Positions 1 through 8,314 of a stretch of 64,000 bases of DNA are shown one piece after another; the first letter of the stretch is position 1, and each line of letters opens with the position of its first letter. Origin of the DNA: Embleya sp049739465 (GTDB taxonomy: Bacteria; Actinomycetota; Actinomycetes; Streptomycetales; Streptomycetaceae). A model generated the notes under the pieces. That model did no database searches, was not told the origin of the DNA, and worked only from the letters and a program-made list of their open reading frames with translations. The DNA lies in contig NZ_JBMHHY010000003.1 in NCBI RefSeq assembly GCF_049739465.1, positions 62,001 to 126,000 of the forward strand, written 5' to 3'. Both the position numbers and the translations under genes were made by a program.

Positions 1-312
1 CGGGAGATCTGGCCCGGACGGCCGTACCCGGTATCGGATCTGGGCGCGCTGCTGACCGAGTCGGCCGCGCACGTGGTGCGGGCCGGTCTGGATGTCGTCG
101 TCGTCGATCAGACGGATCCGGTGGTGCGCGACGCCCTGGGACTGTACGCGGCGAAGGTGGTGGTGCCGGGCGCGCTGGCGATGACGTTCGGGCATGTGTA
201 CCGCCGCACCCGTGATCTGCCGCGACTGTTGGAGGTGCCGTATCGGCTGGGTCGGTTGCCGGCCCGCCCGCGCTACGGCGACCTGCCACTCGATCCCCAT
301 CCCTTTCCGTGA
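1..312 (+). CDS. YcaO-family azoline cyclodehydratase, C-terminal fragment
   Basis: The frame is open from base 1, so the 5' part lies outside the window; 103 C-terminal residues remain. The segment AAKVVVPGALAMTFGH followed by a basic RRTRDLPRLLEVPYRLG stretch, and the proline-rich terminus ending DPHPFP, are features of YcaO proteins that use ATP to cyclise Cys/Ser/Thr to azolines; a PxPxP-like end is typical of that subgroup. It acts in the cytoplasm on a precursor peptide that must lie upstream, outside the window. The next gene starts 10 bases after the stop and encodes a SagB-like oxidase, the usual partner that oxidises azolines to azoles. The ATP-binding residues cannot be checked here. 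Confidence 0.8.
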   Translation, partial: REIWPGRPYPVSDLGALLTESAAHVVRAGLDVVVVDQTDPVVRDALGLYAAKVVVPGALAMTFGHVYRRTRDLPRLLEVPYRLGRLPARPRYGDLPLDPHPFP

Positions 313-322
313 ACGGGCAGGC

Positions 323-1504
323 ATGACGAATCTCGTCGACACCGCGCTGGCCGCGGCCTACGCGCACGGCCCCGGGAAATCGGTACGGGTGCCGAACGGG
401 ACGCCCTCCCCCGGCGGAGCCCGCCCGGGACGCGGCATCGACCTGGCCGAACTGGCCGACCTCGGGCCGTTCGGCCCGGCCCTGGTCCGGGCACTGAGCG
501 CGGCGCTGGCTCCGCAGCGGTGGGAGCCGTGGAATCCGTACAACGACCATCGGGCCTATCCGTCGCCGCGCTGCGCGTACCTGACCGATGCGACGCTGCG
601 TCTGGGCGAGGACCGCCGGCTCCTCGACCCGGTCCGGCTCGTGCTGGCCGGCGAGCGGCCACTGCCGGATCCGTCGAGCGTCGACTCGGTCGGCGTGGAA
701 CTGACGGTCGCGCCGCACCGACTGCCCGCCGGGTACGGCGCGTTGCGCGATGCGCTGGCCTTCCTGGAGGCCGGGCATCTGGCCGCCGCGCTCGTCGAGG
801 CCGGCGCACCGGCCGCGACCGCCGTGCTGCGGGGCGCCGGGGGCGCGTCCGGTGTCGTGGCGCAGGTGGCCTTCCGGATGGACCCGGCGCCGGCCGGCCG
901 GTCCCGGGGACGGGTCGGCGCGGTGCGCAGTTCGGCGCTCGCCCCACGCGGGTTGTCCGCGGATCCGCGGCCGCTGCCCGCCGAGGTGTTGCGCCGGCTG
1001 ATCGCGGACGGCCGCCCACCCGCCGGGTCGCCGGCCGCCCGGTCCGGCCCGGGCGGGTTGCGGCACCGGCTCGCGGTCCGCGGCGTGACCGGCTGCGCCG
1101 ACGGGCTCTACGAACTGCGCGAGGGTGGGCCGGTGTTGCGCGCGGCCGGGCCGATCACCGAGTACCTGCAGGCCGCGTTCGGGTTCGGCCCGGCGGACGT
1201 CGACGTGAGCGGGATGAACGTGGTCTGGGTGAGCACCGCCGAGGTGGCGGCCGTGGTCCGCGACCGGGGTCCCGACGGCTACCCGAACGTGCTGATGACC
1301 GCGGGCGCGGCGGCCCAACACGTGTGCTCGGCCGCCGCCGGGGCCGGGCTGTTCTGTCGCCCGGTGCGCAGTTACGCCGAAGGCGCCGTCGAGGCGGCGG
1401 TGCGCGCCGAACCGGGCGAGGACGTGGTGTACATGCTGCTCATCGGCCGTCCTCGGGTGCCGGATTTCTGCTACGACCTCACCGACCCGGAGCAGCCGAG
1501 ATGA
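323..1504 (+). CDS. SagB-like nitroreductase (azoline dehydrogenase) of a RiPP cluster
   Basis: A 393-residue protein of the FMN-dependent nitroreductase/SagB type found in thiazole/oxazole peptide and thiopeptide clusters, where it oxidises azolines to azoles. It looks like two nitroreductase halves: residues about 40-180, with WEPWNPYNDHRAYPSPRCAY and FLEAGHLAAALVEAG, and about 250-390, with GLYEL, MNVVWVSTAEVAAVV, NVLMTAGAAAQHVCSAAAGAG and a final VVYMLLIGRPR. Doubled halves are common in thiopeptide enzymes of this class. ATG 323 was chosen because it follows the YcaO stop closely; the same frame is open further upstream but would overlap the YcaO gene. Its TGA overlaps the next ATG (ATGA), indicating translational coupling. 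Whether FMN is bound cannot be judged from sequence alone. Confidence 0.75.
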   Translation: MTNLVDTALAAAYAHGPGKSVRVPNGTPSPGGARPGRGIDLAELADLGPFGPALVRALSAALAPQRWEPWNPYNDHRAYPSPRCAYLTDATLRLGEDRRLLDPVRLVLAGERPLPDPSSVDSVGVELTVAPHRLPAGYGALRDALAFLEAGHLAAALVEAGAPAATAVLRGAGGASGVVAQVAFRMDPAPAGRSRGRVGAVRSSALAPRGLSADPRPLPAEVLRRLIADGRPPAGSPAARSGPGGLRHRLAVRGVTGCADGLYELREGGPVLRAAGPITEYLQAAFGFGPADVDVSGMNVVWVSTAEVAAVVRDRGPDGYPNVLMTAGAAAQHVCSAAAGAGLFCRPVRSYAEGAVEAAVRAEPGEDVVYMLLIGRPRVPDFCYDLTDPEQPR

Positions 1505-3255
1505 CCGTGACCCCCGCTGTGCCGCACGCCGGGACGTGGCGCGGCCTGCACTGTTTCGCGCACTGGCGGCCCGAGCACACCGATCGGTTCCTGACCACGA
1601 CGTTGACCCCGATGGTGGAGGGTCTGCGTTCGGCCGGTCGGATCGAGGACTGGTTCTTCATCCGCTATGCCGAGCACGGGCCGCACTTGCGGATCAGGAT
1701 CCGGGGCGCCGACCCGGCGACGACGGGGGACCTGCGGGAGCGGTTGGCCGAGGCCGTCCGGGGCGCGCCGTATCCGGTCGACGATGGGGTCGAAGAGCGA
1801 TACCGGTCGGCGGAGGGTGGTGCGCGGACCCTGCGCGGGCATGGCGAAGTGTGCGAGGTCGCCTATGCGCCGGAACCGGAACGGTACGGAGGCGTTGCCG
1901 CGTTGCCGGTCGCGGAGGAGGTGTTCGGCTACTCGAGCCGGATCGCCGCGGCGGCCGTCGCGTGCACCCCGCTGCCGGCCCAACGGCTGGTCGCCGCGAC
2001 GGATTTCGTGCTGGCCACGGCGCTGGCGCTGGATCTCGACGAGTTGGACACCGCGCGGTGGCTGCGGCGCGCGGTGATCGGTTGGCGGGGGTATCACGAC
2101 GGTGCGCGCCCGGGGGCGATCACGGTGCGCGACGCGGCGCTGGACGCGGTGGCGAACCAGGCGGCGGCGGTGCTCCGGCGGCGGGACGAGATCGCCGCCT
2201 CGGGTGGCTCGGGGACGCGGTTGCGGGACCGGTGGGGCGCCTGTGTCCGGGCGGCCCGCGCCCGTCTGGAGACGAACAAAGCGAACGAGCCAACCGGGGC
2301 GGACGCGGCGGATGCCGCGGTCGGTCGGGGGCCCTGGTTGGGTGTGTGGTCCGCGCAACTGCACATGCTGCTCAACCGGATGGGCGTCCTGCCCGACGAG
2401 GAGCGCTCGCTGTGCTGGTTCATCGCCTCGTCGCTGCTCGCCCCCGAGGGGGGCACCGATTTCTTCGCGGACCATCCGGGCGCCGCGGATCGCCGCTATC
2501 TCGAAGCCGGCAACTCCGCGCCGAGTCGGATGCGAGGGCAGCAGCCGAGAAGTGCGCCGCCGGGCGGGAAACGGTCGAACCCGTTCGGCGCGGCACCGGT
2601 GGCGCTGCCGGCCGGGGAGCTGCCGGGCGTGTCCCTGGGTGCGGCGCTGGCCCGGCGGACCAGTGCGCGCGGGGACCTGGGCGGGGGCACGAGCGCGGCG
2701 GACCTGGGCACGGCCCTGTGGTCGGCGTACGCCGGAACTGCCGCGCCGGAGGTGCCCGATGGCCCCGGTGCGCCCGGCCGTTCGCCTCGTCCGTATCCGA
2801 GTGCGGGTGCGAAGTACGTCGCCCGGCTGCGGCTCGTGGTACGCGAGGTGGCCGGGTTGGCTCCGGGGGTGTACGAACTCGAGCCCGCCACACGGTCGTT
2901 GCTGCCGGTCGGGCCGGCGCCGAGCATCGACGAACTGGCCGCCGCGTCACTGTGGTTCGCCCGGGACGAGGTGGCCGACCCGTACGTGGACGTGTCGACG
3001 CTGCCCGCGCTGGTCGGCCTCTATGTCGAACTGGGCGTGCTGCGCGCCCGCTACGGGTTGCGGGCGTTGCGGTTCGCCTTTCTGGAGGCCGGGCATCTCG
3101 CCCAGAATCTGGCCCTGACGGCGGCCGCCGCCGGGTTGTCCATGGGGATGGTGGGCGGGTTCTACGACGATGTCGCGCACGAAGTGTTCGTCCTGGACGG
3201 CATCGACGACGTGCTGGCCTACCTGTTGCCGGTCGGCCGGGTGCGGTCCGGGTGA
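1501..3255 (+). CDS. Fusion: thiopeptide-type LanB C-terminal domain plus SagB-type dehydrogenase
   Basis: A 584-residue protein with two clear parts. Residues about 10-330 resemble the thiopeptide-type bacteriocin biosynthesis domain (stand-alone LanB elimination or pyridine-synthase fold): WRGLHCFAHWRPEHTDRFL, then DWFFIRYAEHGPHLRIRIRG, and near its end LHMLLNRMGVLPDEE. Family members eliminate glutamylated Ser/Thr or perform the [4+2] ring closure of thiopeptides. Residues about 340-584 are a SagB-like nitroreductase domain: YPSAGAKYVARLRLVV, LAPGVYELEP, FLEAGHLAQNLALTAAAAG and a final LAYLLPVGR. The start overlaps the preceding stop (ATGA). The 3' end overlaps the convergent regulator by 37 bases. 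Which of the two reactions the first domain performs is undecided; no separate full-length LanB is visible in the window. Confidence 0.72.
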   Translation: MTVTPAVPHAGTWRGLHCFAHWRPEHTDRFLTTTLTPMVEGLRSAGRIEDWFFIRYAEHGPHLRIRIRGADPATTGDLRERLAEAVRGAPYPVDDGVEERYRSAEGGARTLRGHGEVCEVAYAPEPERYGGVAALPVAEEVFGYSSRIAAAAVACTPLPAQRLVAATDFVLATALALDLDELDTARWLRRAVIGWRGYHDGARPGAITVRDAALDAVANQAAAVLRRRDEIAASGGSGTRLRDRWGACVRAARARLETNKANEPTGADAADAAVGRGPWLGVWSAQLHMLLNRMGVLPDEERSLCWFIASSLLAPEGGTDFFADHPGAADRRYLEAGNSAPSRMRGQQPRSAPPGGKRSNPFGAAPVALPAGELPGVSLGAALARRTSARGDLGGGTSAADLGTALWSAYAGTAAPEVPDGPGAPGRSPRPYPSAGAKYVARLRLVVREVAGLAPGVYELEPATRSLLPVGPAPSIDELAAASLWFARDEVADPYVDVSTLPALVGLYVELGVLRARYGLRALRFAFLEAGHLAQNLALTAAAAGLSMGMVGGFYDDVAHEVFVLDGIDDVLAYLLPVGRVRSG

Positions 3256-6170
3256 GGCATCGGGTCCGGGGTCGGGTCGGCGGCGTCGGTGCGCAGCAGC
3301 AGGCTGGTCAGGGCCGTGCGGGAGGAGACGTTGAGTTTGCGGTAGATCCGGGCCAGGTGCGCGTCCACCGTGCGGGGGCTGAGGAACAGCTGTTCGGCAA
3401 CGTCGCGGCTGCGTTTGCCGGCGGTGACCAGGGCCACGATCTGTCGTTCCCGGTCGGTGAGCAGGGCCACCGCGGCGGGCGGTGTGCCGGCCGTGGCGGA
3501 GTGGTCGGCCGCCGTTCGCGCCGCCGCCGAGCGGCCCTGTGCGGCCGCGGCCTCCTCGTGCACTCGTACCGCGCCGTGCAGGTCGGCCAGGCGCACGGCG
3601 GTTTCCAGCCAGTCGGCGGCGGTGGCCGGGCCGCGTGCGGCCTCGACCGAGTCCGCTCCCGCGACGAGCGTCCAGGCCTGGTGGATCGGCCGCCCCGCGC
3701 GCCGGAACCCGAGCGCGGCTTGTTCGAAGAGCGTGGCCGCCATGAGGTGTTCCCCGTCGGCCAGGTACAACACGGCCCAGGCCCGATCGACGTGGGCTCG
3801 CTGTACGGGCAGCCCCAGCCGGTCGGCGGCGAGGTCACCGGCCCGCGCCCAGCGTCGTGCCGCGCCGGCGTCGCCGGTGAGCAGCGCGGACGTGGACAAC
3901 ATGGCCAGCAACATCGGGTGGTAGTTGGGTTGGAACAGGCGCAGGTCCCGGCCGCCGCCACCTTCGAGGAGGGCGTCGCTGCAACCACCGGGGTCGCCGC
4001 TGATCAGGCGCACCATGGCCAGTTGCATGGCCGCCGAGCCCGCCCACCAGCCGGGTTGGGCGGTGCGGGCGCCGTCCTCGGCGAGGGCGATCACCTCGGG
4101 ACTGTCGCACCGGCGGTGGGTCCACACCATCGCACCGACGCGCATCGCCTTGCTCATCGCGATCGCGTCGGTGGCGCCGGTGGCCCGGGCGACACGTTCC
4201 GCCTCCAGCGCCCACTGTTCGGCCCGGTCGAGTCGACCGCTCTCCTGGTCGGCGTAGGACAGGCCGAGGAGGCAGTGCGGGACCATCTGTTGGGGTCCGC
4301 CGGCCCGGGCGAGGGTCAGGCCGCGGCGCATGTGGTGGGCGGCGGCGGGGAATCGTTCGGTGAACAGTTCGGCGCAGCCGAGCAGGGCGAGCAGTTCGGG
4401 GGTGCGGGCGGCGACCGCGTCCGGCATGCCGTCGACGAGTCGCACGCAGTCGTGCAGTGCGGGTATCGCGGCGGCGGTGTCGCCGAGGTAGCCGGCGCCG
4501 ACGGTGGCCAGTGTGCGGACCAGGGCGATCGCCGCCGGGTTGGTCGCCGGCTCGGCGGCGGCCTCGGCAGCCGAGGTGGTGGCTGCCACGACCTCGTCGA
4601 CGAGGGCGCGGGCCTGCCGGTAGGTGCCGCGGAACAGGTGCAGGACGCCGTATTCGAAGACGGGTTCGGCGGCTCGGGCGGGCAGTGGGCGCGGCAGTGC
4701 GTCCAGGGCGGTGCGGGCGGATGCCTCGGCTTCGGCGAATCGGCCGAGTTGGCGTTCGGCGGCGGCCCGGACGGCGCACGCCTTCAGGCGCAACTCCTCG
4801 GTCAGGCAGGTGTCGTCGCGCAGTACTTCGTGGGCGATGTGGCGGGCCGCGTCGAGCCGGCCCGCCGCACTCAGGGCCCGGCAGTATTCGAGCATCAGGG
4901 TGGCCCGCTCCGGAGTCGGCCGGTCGCCACTGGGCAACTTCTCCAGGGCCGACCGCAACCAGCGTACGGCGGTCGCCGGGGCGTCGGGGAGGACTTCCGC
5001 AGCGCCTCGGGTGAGCAGTCGCACGGTGGCCGAGGCGTCCGCGCCGACCAGGTGTTCGGCATGACGGGCCTGTTCGACGGCGGAGGCGCCGCGGGCCGCG
5101 AGCAGGTCCAGGGCCCGCCGATGGGCCGTCGACAGCGCCGAGACGCCGGCTCGTTCGTGGGCGACGTGGCGCAACAGCGGGTGCCGGAAGGCTAATCGCC
5201 CGCCGGGGGCGAGCGGGCGCAACACGTCGGCCCGGACCAGTTCGAGTCGGGCGACCTGCGCGATGTCTTCCGGTCGGAACGGGTCGCCCAGTACGGCGGC
5301 CGCGGCGGCGACCGCGGCCGCGTCCGGCGCAAGGGCGTCGAGTTCCGCCGTCAACGGCACCGCCGCGCGCAACATCGCGTTCGGGTCGGGGCCGGGACGG
5401 TCCGGCCACTCGTCGGGATGCGGGCCGCCGGCCAGCAGGATGCGCAGATGGCGGGGGTTGCCTCCGGAGGCGGCGCGCAGCCGGGTCACGAACTCGGGGA
5501 AGGGCTCGCCGAGTTCCGCGCCGCCCGGCTCCGGGCCGCGGTGCTCGGGCGAGGCGTCGTGCTCGGGTGGGGGCATGTTGCGCAGCAGGGTGGCGACCGC
5601 GTCGGTGTCCAGTGGGCGGGGTTCGATGCGGACCACGCTGCCGCCGCGCACGCCGTGATCCAGGGCTTCCAGCAGGTGCGCGCCGGTGCGCCGCGGCTGG
5701 TGGGCCAGGGCGATGACCAGGGGTCCGGGGATGGCGGTGTGGATCAGTCGGGCGGCGAGTTCGGCGGAGGCGGGGTCGCACAGGTGGATGTCGTCGAGCA
5801 GCAGCATGGCTCCCGCGCCGGCCGCGGCCCACTTGGCCAGGCGGGCGCGGACGCTTCGGAAGGTCGTCTCTTCGTCGGTCCCGGCCGCCAGGCAGGCGGG
5901 CGACCGGTGTCCGCAGGCGTCCCGGAACACCTGATACCGCACGGTGTTCCCGCGCAGGGCGTGCGCCCGGGCCACCGCGATGCCGTGCTGCTCGGCGAGT
6001 TCGGCCAGTACGCCCATCAGGCGGGTCTTGCCGATCCCTGGGTCCCCGGCGATCTCCAGGACGGTGCCTCGGCCGGTGCCGAGCCGTTGGGTGATGTCCG
6101 TGAGCCGGGCGATCTCGGCTTCGCGCCCCACCAGCAGGCGCTCGCTCTCCTGCGACGGCGTAGCGAACAT
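3219..6170 (-). CDS. LuxR-family transcriptional regulator, large ATP-binding (LAL) type
   Basis: A 983-residue regulator. The N-terminal AAA-type ATPase has a Walker A motif (AGDPGIGKTRL, about residues 40-50) and Walker B (MLLLDDIHLCD, about 130). A long alpha-helical TPR-like middle follows, then a C-terminal LuxR helix-turn-helix (LLTDRERQIVALV then SPRTVDAHLARIYRKL, about residues 905-965). LAL proteins are usually pathway-specific activators in actinomycete clusters. It is convergent with the RiPP operon and may control it, or the export operon behind it. ATG 6170 has a strong GGGAGGGG ribosome site; a longer frame up to 6272 lacks one. One leucine codon is TTA (bases 5193-5195 on the opposite strand), a codon read by the bldA tRNA in streptomycetes, so translation may be growth-phase dependent. 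Confidence 0.9.
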   Translation of the reverse strand: MFATPSQESERLLVGREAEIARLTDITQRLGTGRGTVLEIAGDPGIGKTRLMGVLAELAEQHGIAVARAHALRGNTVRYQVFRDACGHRSPACLAAGTDEETTFRSVRARLAKWAAAGAGAMLLLDDIHLCDPASAELAARLIHTAIPGPLVIALAHQPRRTGAHLLEALDHGVRGGSVVRIEPRPLDTDAVATLLRNMPPPEHDASPEHRGPEPGGAELGEPFPEFVTRLRAASGGNPRHLRILLAGGPHPDEWPDRPGPDPNAMLRAAVPLTAELDALAPDAAAVAAAAAVLGDPFRPEDIAQVARLELVRADVLRPLAPGGRLAFRHPLLRHVAHERAGVSALSTAHRRALDLLAARGASAVEQARHAEHLVGADASATVRLLTRGAAEVLPDAPATAVRWLRSALEKLPSGDRPTPERATLMLEYCRALSAAGRLDAARHIAHEVLRDDTCLTEELRLKACAVRAAAERQLGRFAEAEASARTALDALPRPLPARAAEPVFEYGVLHLFRGTYRQARALVDEVVAATTSAAEAAAEPATNPAAIALVRTLATVGAGYLGDTAAAIPALHDCVRLVDGMPDAVAARTPELLALLGCAELFTERFPAAAHHMRRGLTLARAGGPQQMVPHCLLGLSYADQESGRLDRAEQWALEAERVARATGATDAIAMSKAMRVGAMVWTHRRCDSPEVIALAEDGARTAQPGWWAGSAAMQLAMVRLISGDPGGCSDALLEGGGGRDLRLFQPNYHPMLLAMLSTSALLTGDAGAARRWARAGDLAADRLGLPVQRAHVDRAWAVLYLADGEHLMAATLFEQAALGFRRAGRPIHQAWTLVAGADSVEAARGPATAADWLETAVRLADLHGAVRVHEEAAAAQGRSAAARTAADHSATAGTPPAAVALLTDRERQIVALVTAGKRSRDVAEQLFLSPRTVDAHLARIYRKLNVSSRTALTSLLLRTDAADPTPDPMPHPDRTRPTGNR

Positions 6171-6356
6171 GTGCGCCCCTCCCGACCGCGCCGGGTACGC
6201 GCACATCCGGGCCGTCGACGTCGCACACCCCGGCGGGCCCGGGGCGGCACAGGCGTCGATCCTACCCGGCACTCGGGGACCAAGTTCCGTGGTGGGTTTG
6301 ACCTTTCGGTCGACAGTGGGCCGGCGGGCAGGGACTGCGTGGGGGCCATGTGGGGG

Positions 6357-7595
6357 CTATGTGCTCGCCAGGGCCTGGGTCGGGGTCAGGTGGGAGGCCT
6401 TGATCGCCGGGTGGGCGCCGGCGGCCATGCCGATCAGGATCGCGCCGGTGAAGGCCGCGGCGATGGTGGTCGGGGAGATGGCCGTCGGCCAGTGTTGGGA
6501 CCAGGCGTAGGCGGCTGTCGCGGCTGCGCCCAGGGTGGTGCCGGCCAGGCCGCCGAGGGTGGACAGGGCGATGGATTCGGTGAGGAATTGGTTGCGGATC
6601 TGGGCTCGGTTGGCGCCCAGGGCTCGGCGTAGGCCGATTTCCTTGCGCCGTTCCAGGACGCTGATCAGCATGGTGTTGGCGACGCCGATGCCGCCGACCA
6701 GGAGGGCGACCCCGGCCAGGCCGACGAAGAGGGCGGAGAAGGTGTTCTCGGTGGCGCGTTTGGCGGCCAGGGCGTCGGAGGGGCGGCTGACCTGGACCAG
6801 GCCGGGCATGGCCGGGTTGACGGTTTGGGCCAGCACGGCGCGGACGGCCTCGATGGCGGGTTCGGCGGTGCGGACGTAGACGACGGTGGGGTGGCCGTCG
6901 AAGGCCAGGTTGGCGCGGGCGCTTTCCCAGCCGACCAGGACCGCGCGGTCGATGTCGGGGGCCAGTGCGGCCGGTTCCAGGATGCCGACGACGGTGAACC
7001 AGCGGTTGCCGATGACGACCTGGGGTGGGGCCTGGCCCGGGGTCAGGGTGTCGAAGCCGAGTCGGCGGCCGGCCTCGTGGCCCAGGACGACGGTGGGGAA
7101 TCGTTCGGTGACCGGGTCGAGGAAGCGGCCGGAGCCGACCTTGGCGTGGATGGCTTCGAGGAGGTTGGGCCGGCTCGCCAGTACGGTCAGGCCCGAGCTG
7201 TCGTCGGGGTTGATCCGGTCCGAACGGCGCACTACCGCATGGGTGTTGGCGACCGCGCTGGTGAGGGTGACCGGGCCGATCCGGGCGGCCATGGCGTCGG
7301 CGGCCTCGGGCAGGAGTACTGGGGGCTTCTGGTCCGGTTGGGGTTCGGCGCGCAGGGTGTCGGTGCCGAGCGCGGAGAGTTCTCGCATCAGGGCCTTTTG
7401 GCTCGAGGCGGGGATGCCGGTGACGATGATCATCGTGGCGATGCCGATCGAGATGCCCAGGGCGGACAGCGCGGCGCGCATACGCCGGGTGCGGATGCCG
7501 AGCAGGCCCAGGCGCAGGATGTCGGTGGGGGCCAGGCGTACCGGGCGGGTCGGGTCGGTCGGGTTTGCCCGCTTGGGATGGGCGCGGTGGGTCAT
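6357..7595 (-). CDS. MacB-like ABC transporter permease (FtsX domain)
   Basis: A 412-residue membrane protein with the MacB/FtsX layout. A first membrane helix lies at about residues 38-60 (ALSALGISIGIATMIIV), followed by a large extracytoplasmic MacB-PCD-like domain. Three C-terminal helices (ALFVGLAGVALLVGGIGVANTML onward) surround the conserved ERRKEIGLRRALGANRAQI coupling loop. Such permeases act with a MacB-type ATPase and an adaptor in mechanotransmission or export of peptides, antibiotics or lipids rather than classical import. It is the last gene of a four-gene operon; its ATG overlaps the ATPase stop (ATGA). The substrate is unknown; location beside RiPP genes makes peptide export or self-protection a reasonable guess only. 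Confidence 0.88.
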   Translation of the reverse strand: MTHRAHPKRANPTDPTRPVRLAPTDILRLGLLGIRTRRMRAALSALGISIGIATMIIVTGIPASSQKALMRELSALGTDTLRAEPQPDQKPPVLLPEAADAMAARIGPVTLTSAVANTHAVVRRSDRINPDDSSGLTVLASRPNLLEAIHAKVGSGRFLDPVTERFPTVVLGHEAGRRLGFDTLTPGQAPPQVVIGNRWFTVVGILEPAALAPDIDRAVLVGWESARANLAFDGHPTVVYVRTAEPAIEAVRAVLAQTVNPAMPGLVQVSRPSDALAAKRATENTFSALFVGLAGVALLVGGIGVANTMLISVLERRKEIGLRRALGANRAQIRNQFLTESIALSTLGGLAGTTLGAAATAAYAWSQHWPTAISPTTIAAAFTGAILIGMAAGAHPAIKASHLTPTQALAST

Positions 7596-8314
7596 GGCCG
7601 GTCCCCGGCGGTCGTGAGGGTGGAGGGGTCGTGGGGTTGGGGCCGGCCGGTGTCGGTGATCAGCCGGCCGTCGCGGATCTCCACGCGGCGCGGCAGGCTC
7701 GCGGCGATGTCGCGGTCGTGGGTGATGATCGCGATGGTGGCGCCTTCGGCGTTCAGGTCGTTGAGCAGGTGCAGGATCGTGTGTCCGTTGGCGGTGTCCA
7801 GGGCGCCGGTGGGCTCGTCGGCCAGGACCAGGGCGGGGGCGTTGACCAACGCGCGGGCGATGGCCACCCGTTGGCGTTCGCCGCCGGAGAGTTCGTGCGG
7901 GCGGTGTTCGGCCCGGCGGGCCAGGCCGACCCGGGCGAGGGCCTGCACGGCGAGGGGTTTGCGGCGGCGGCGCGGGACGCCGGCGTAGAGCAGGCCGGTG
8001 GCGACGTTCTCGGCGGCGGTGAGGCCGTCGGTGAGGTGGAACTGTTGGAACACGAAGCCGAGCAGGCGTCCGCGCAGCGCGGAGAGCCGGCGGTCCGACA
8101 GGGTGCCGACGTCGTGACCCAGGATCGACACGGTGCCCGAGGTCGGGGTGTCCAGGGTGCCCATCAGGTTGAGCAGGGTGGATTTGCCGGAGCCGGACGG
8201 GCCGACGATGGCGACGAGTTCGCCGGGTTCGATGGCGAGCGAGACGTCGTCGAGGGCGGTGACGCCGCCCGGGTAGGTCTTGCTCGCGTGGAGGACCTCC
8301 AGGACGGGGCTCAT
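7592..8314 (-). CDS. MacB/LolD-type ABC transporter ATPase
   Basis: A 240-residue ATP-binding protein with all core motifs: Walker A GPSGSGKST (about residue 40), signature LSGGERQRVAIARAL (about 145), Walker B LVLADEPTGALD and the switch ITHDRD. The sequence FVFQQFHL and the spacing of motifs are typical of the LolD/MacB subfamily, which energises FtsX-like permeases at the inner face of the membrane. The frame continues far upstream, but the true start at 8314 is fixed by its ATGA overlap with the adaptor stop and by alignment of the family N-terminus (MSPVLEVLHASKTYPGG). It is flanked on both sides by four-base overlaps, so the three transporter genes should be co-translated. Confidence 0.93.
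   Translation of the reverse strand: MSPVLEVLHASKTYPGGVTALDDVSLAIEPGELVAIVGPSGSGKSTLLNLMGTLDTPTSGTVSILGHDVGTLSDRRLSALRGRLLGFVFQQFHLTDGLTAAENVATGLLYAGVPRRRRKPLAVQALARVGLARRAEHRPHELSGGERQRVAIARALVNAPALVLADEPTGALDTANGHTILHLLNDLNAEGATIAIITHDRDIAASLPRRVEIRDGRLITDTGRPQPHDPSTLTTAGDRP

Noticed and set aside
273..1019. Long Arg/Pro-rich frame opposite the first SagB-like gene
   Set aside because: Composition is that of an antisense shadow in very GC-rich DNA; it has no ribosome site or family features and the other strand carries a recognisable enzyme. The same applies to the many long frames antisense to the PKS, dpp and LAL genes.
6171..6272. Longer start for the LAL regulator
   Set aside because: No ribosome site and the residues do not resemble the family; ATG 6170 is preceded by GGGAGGGG.
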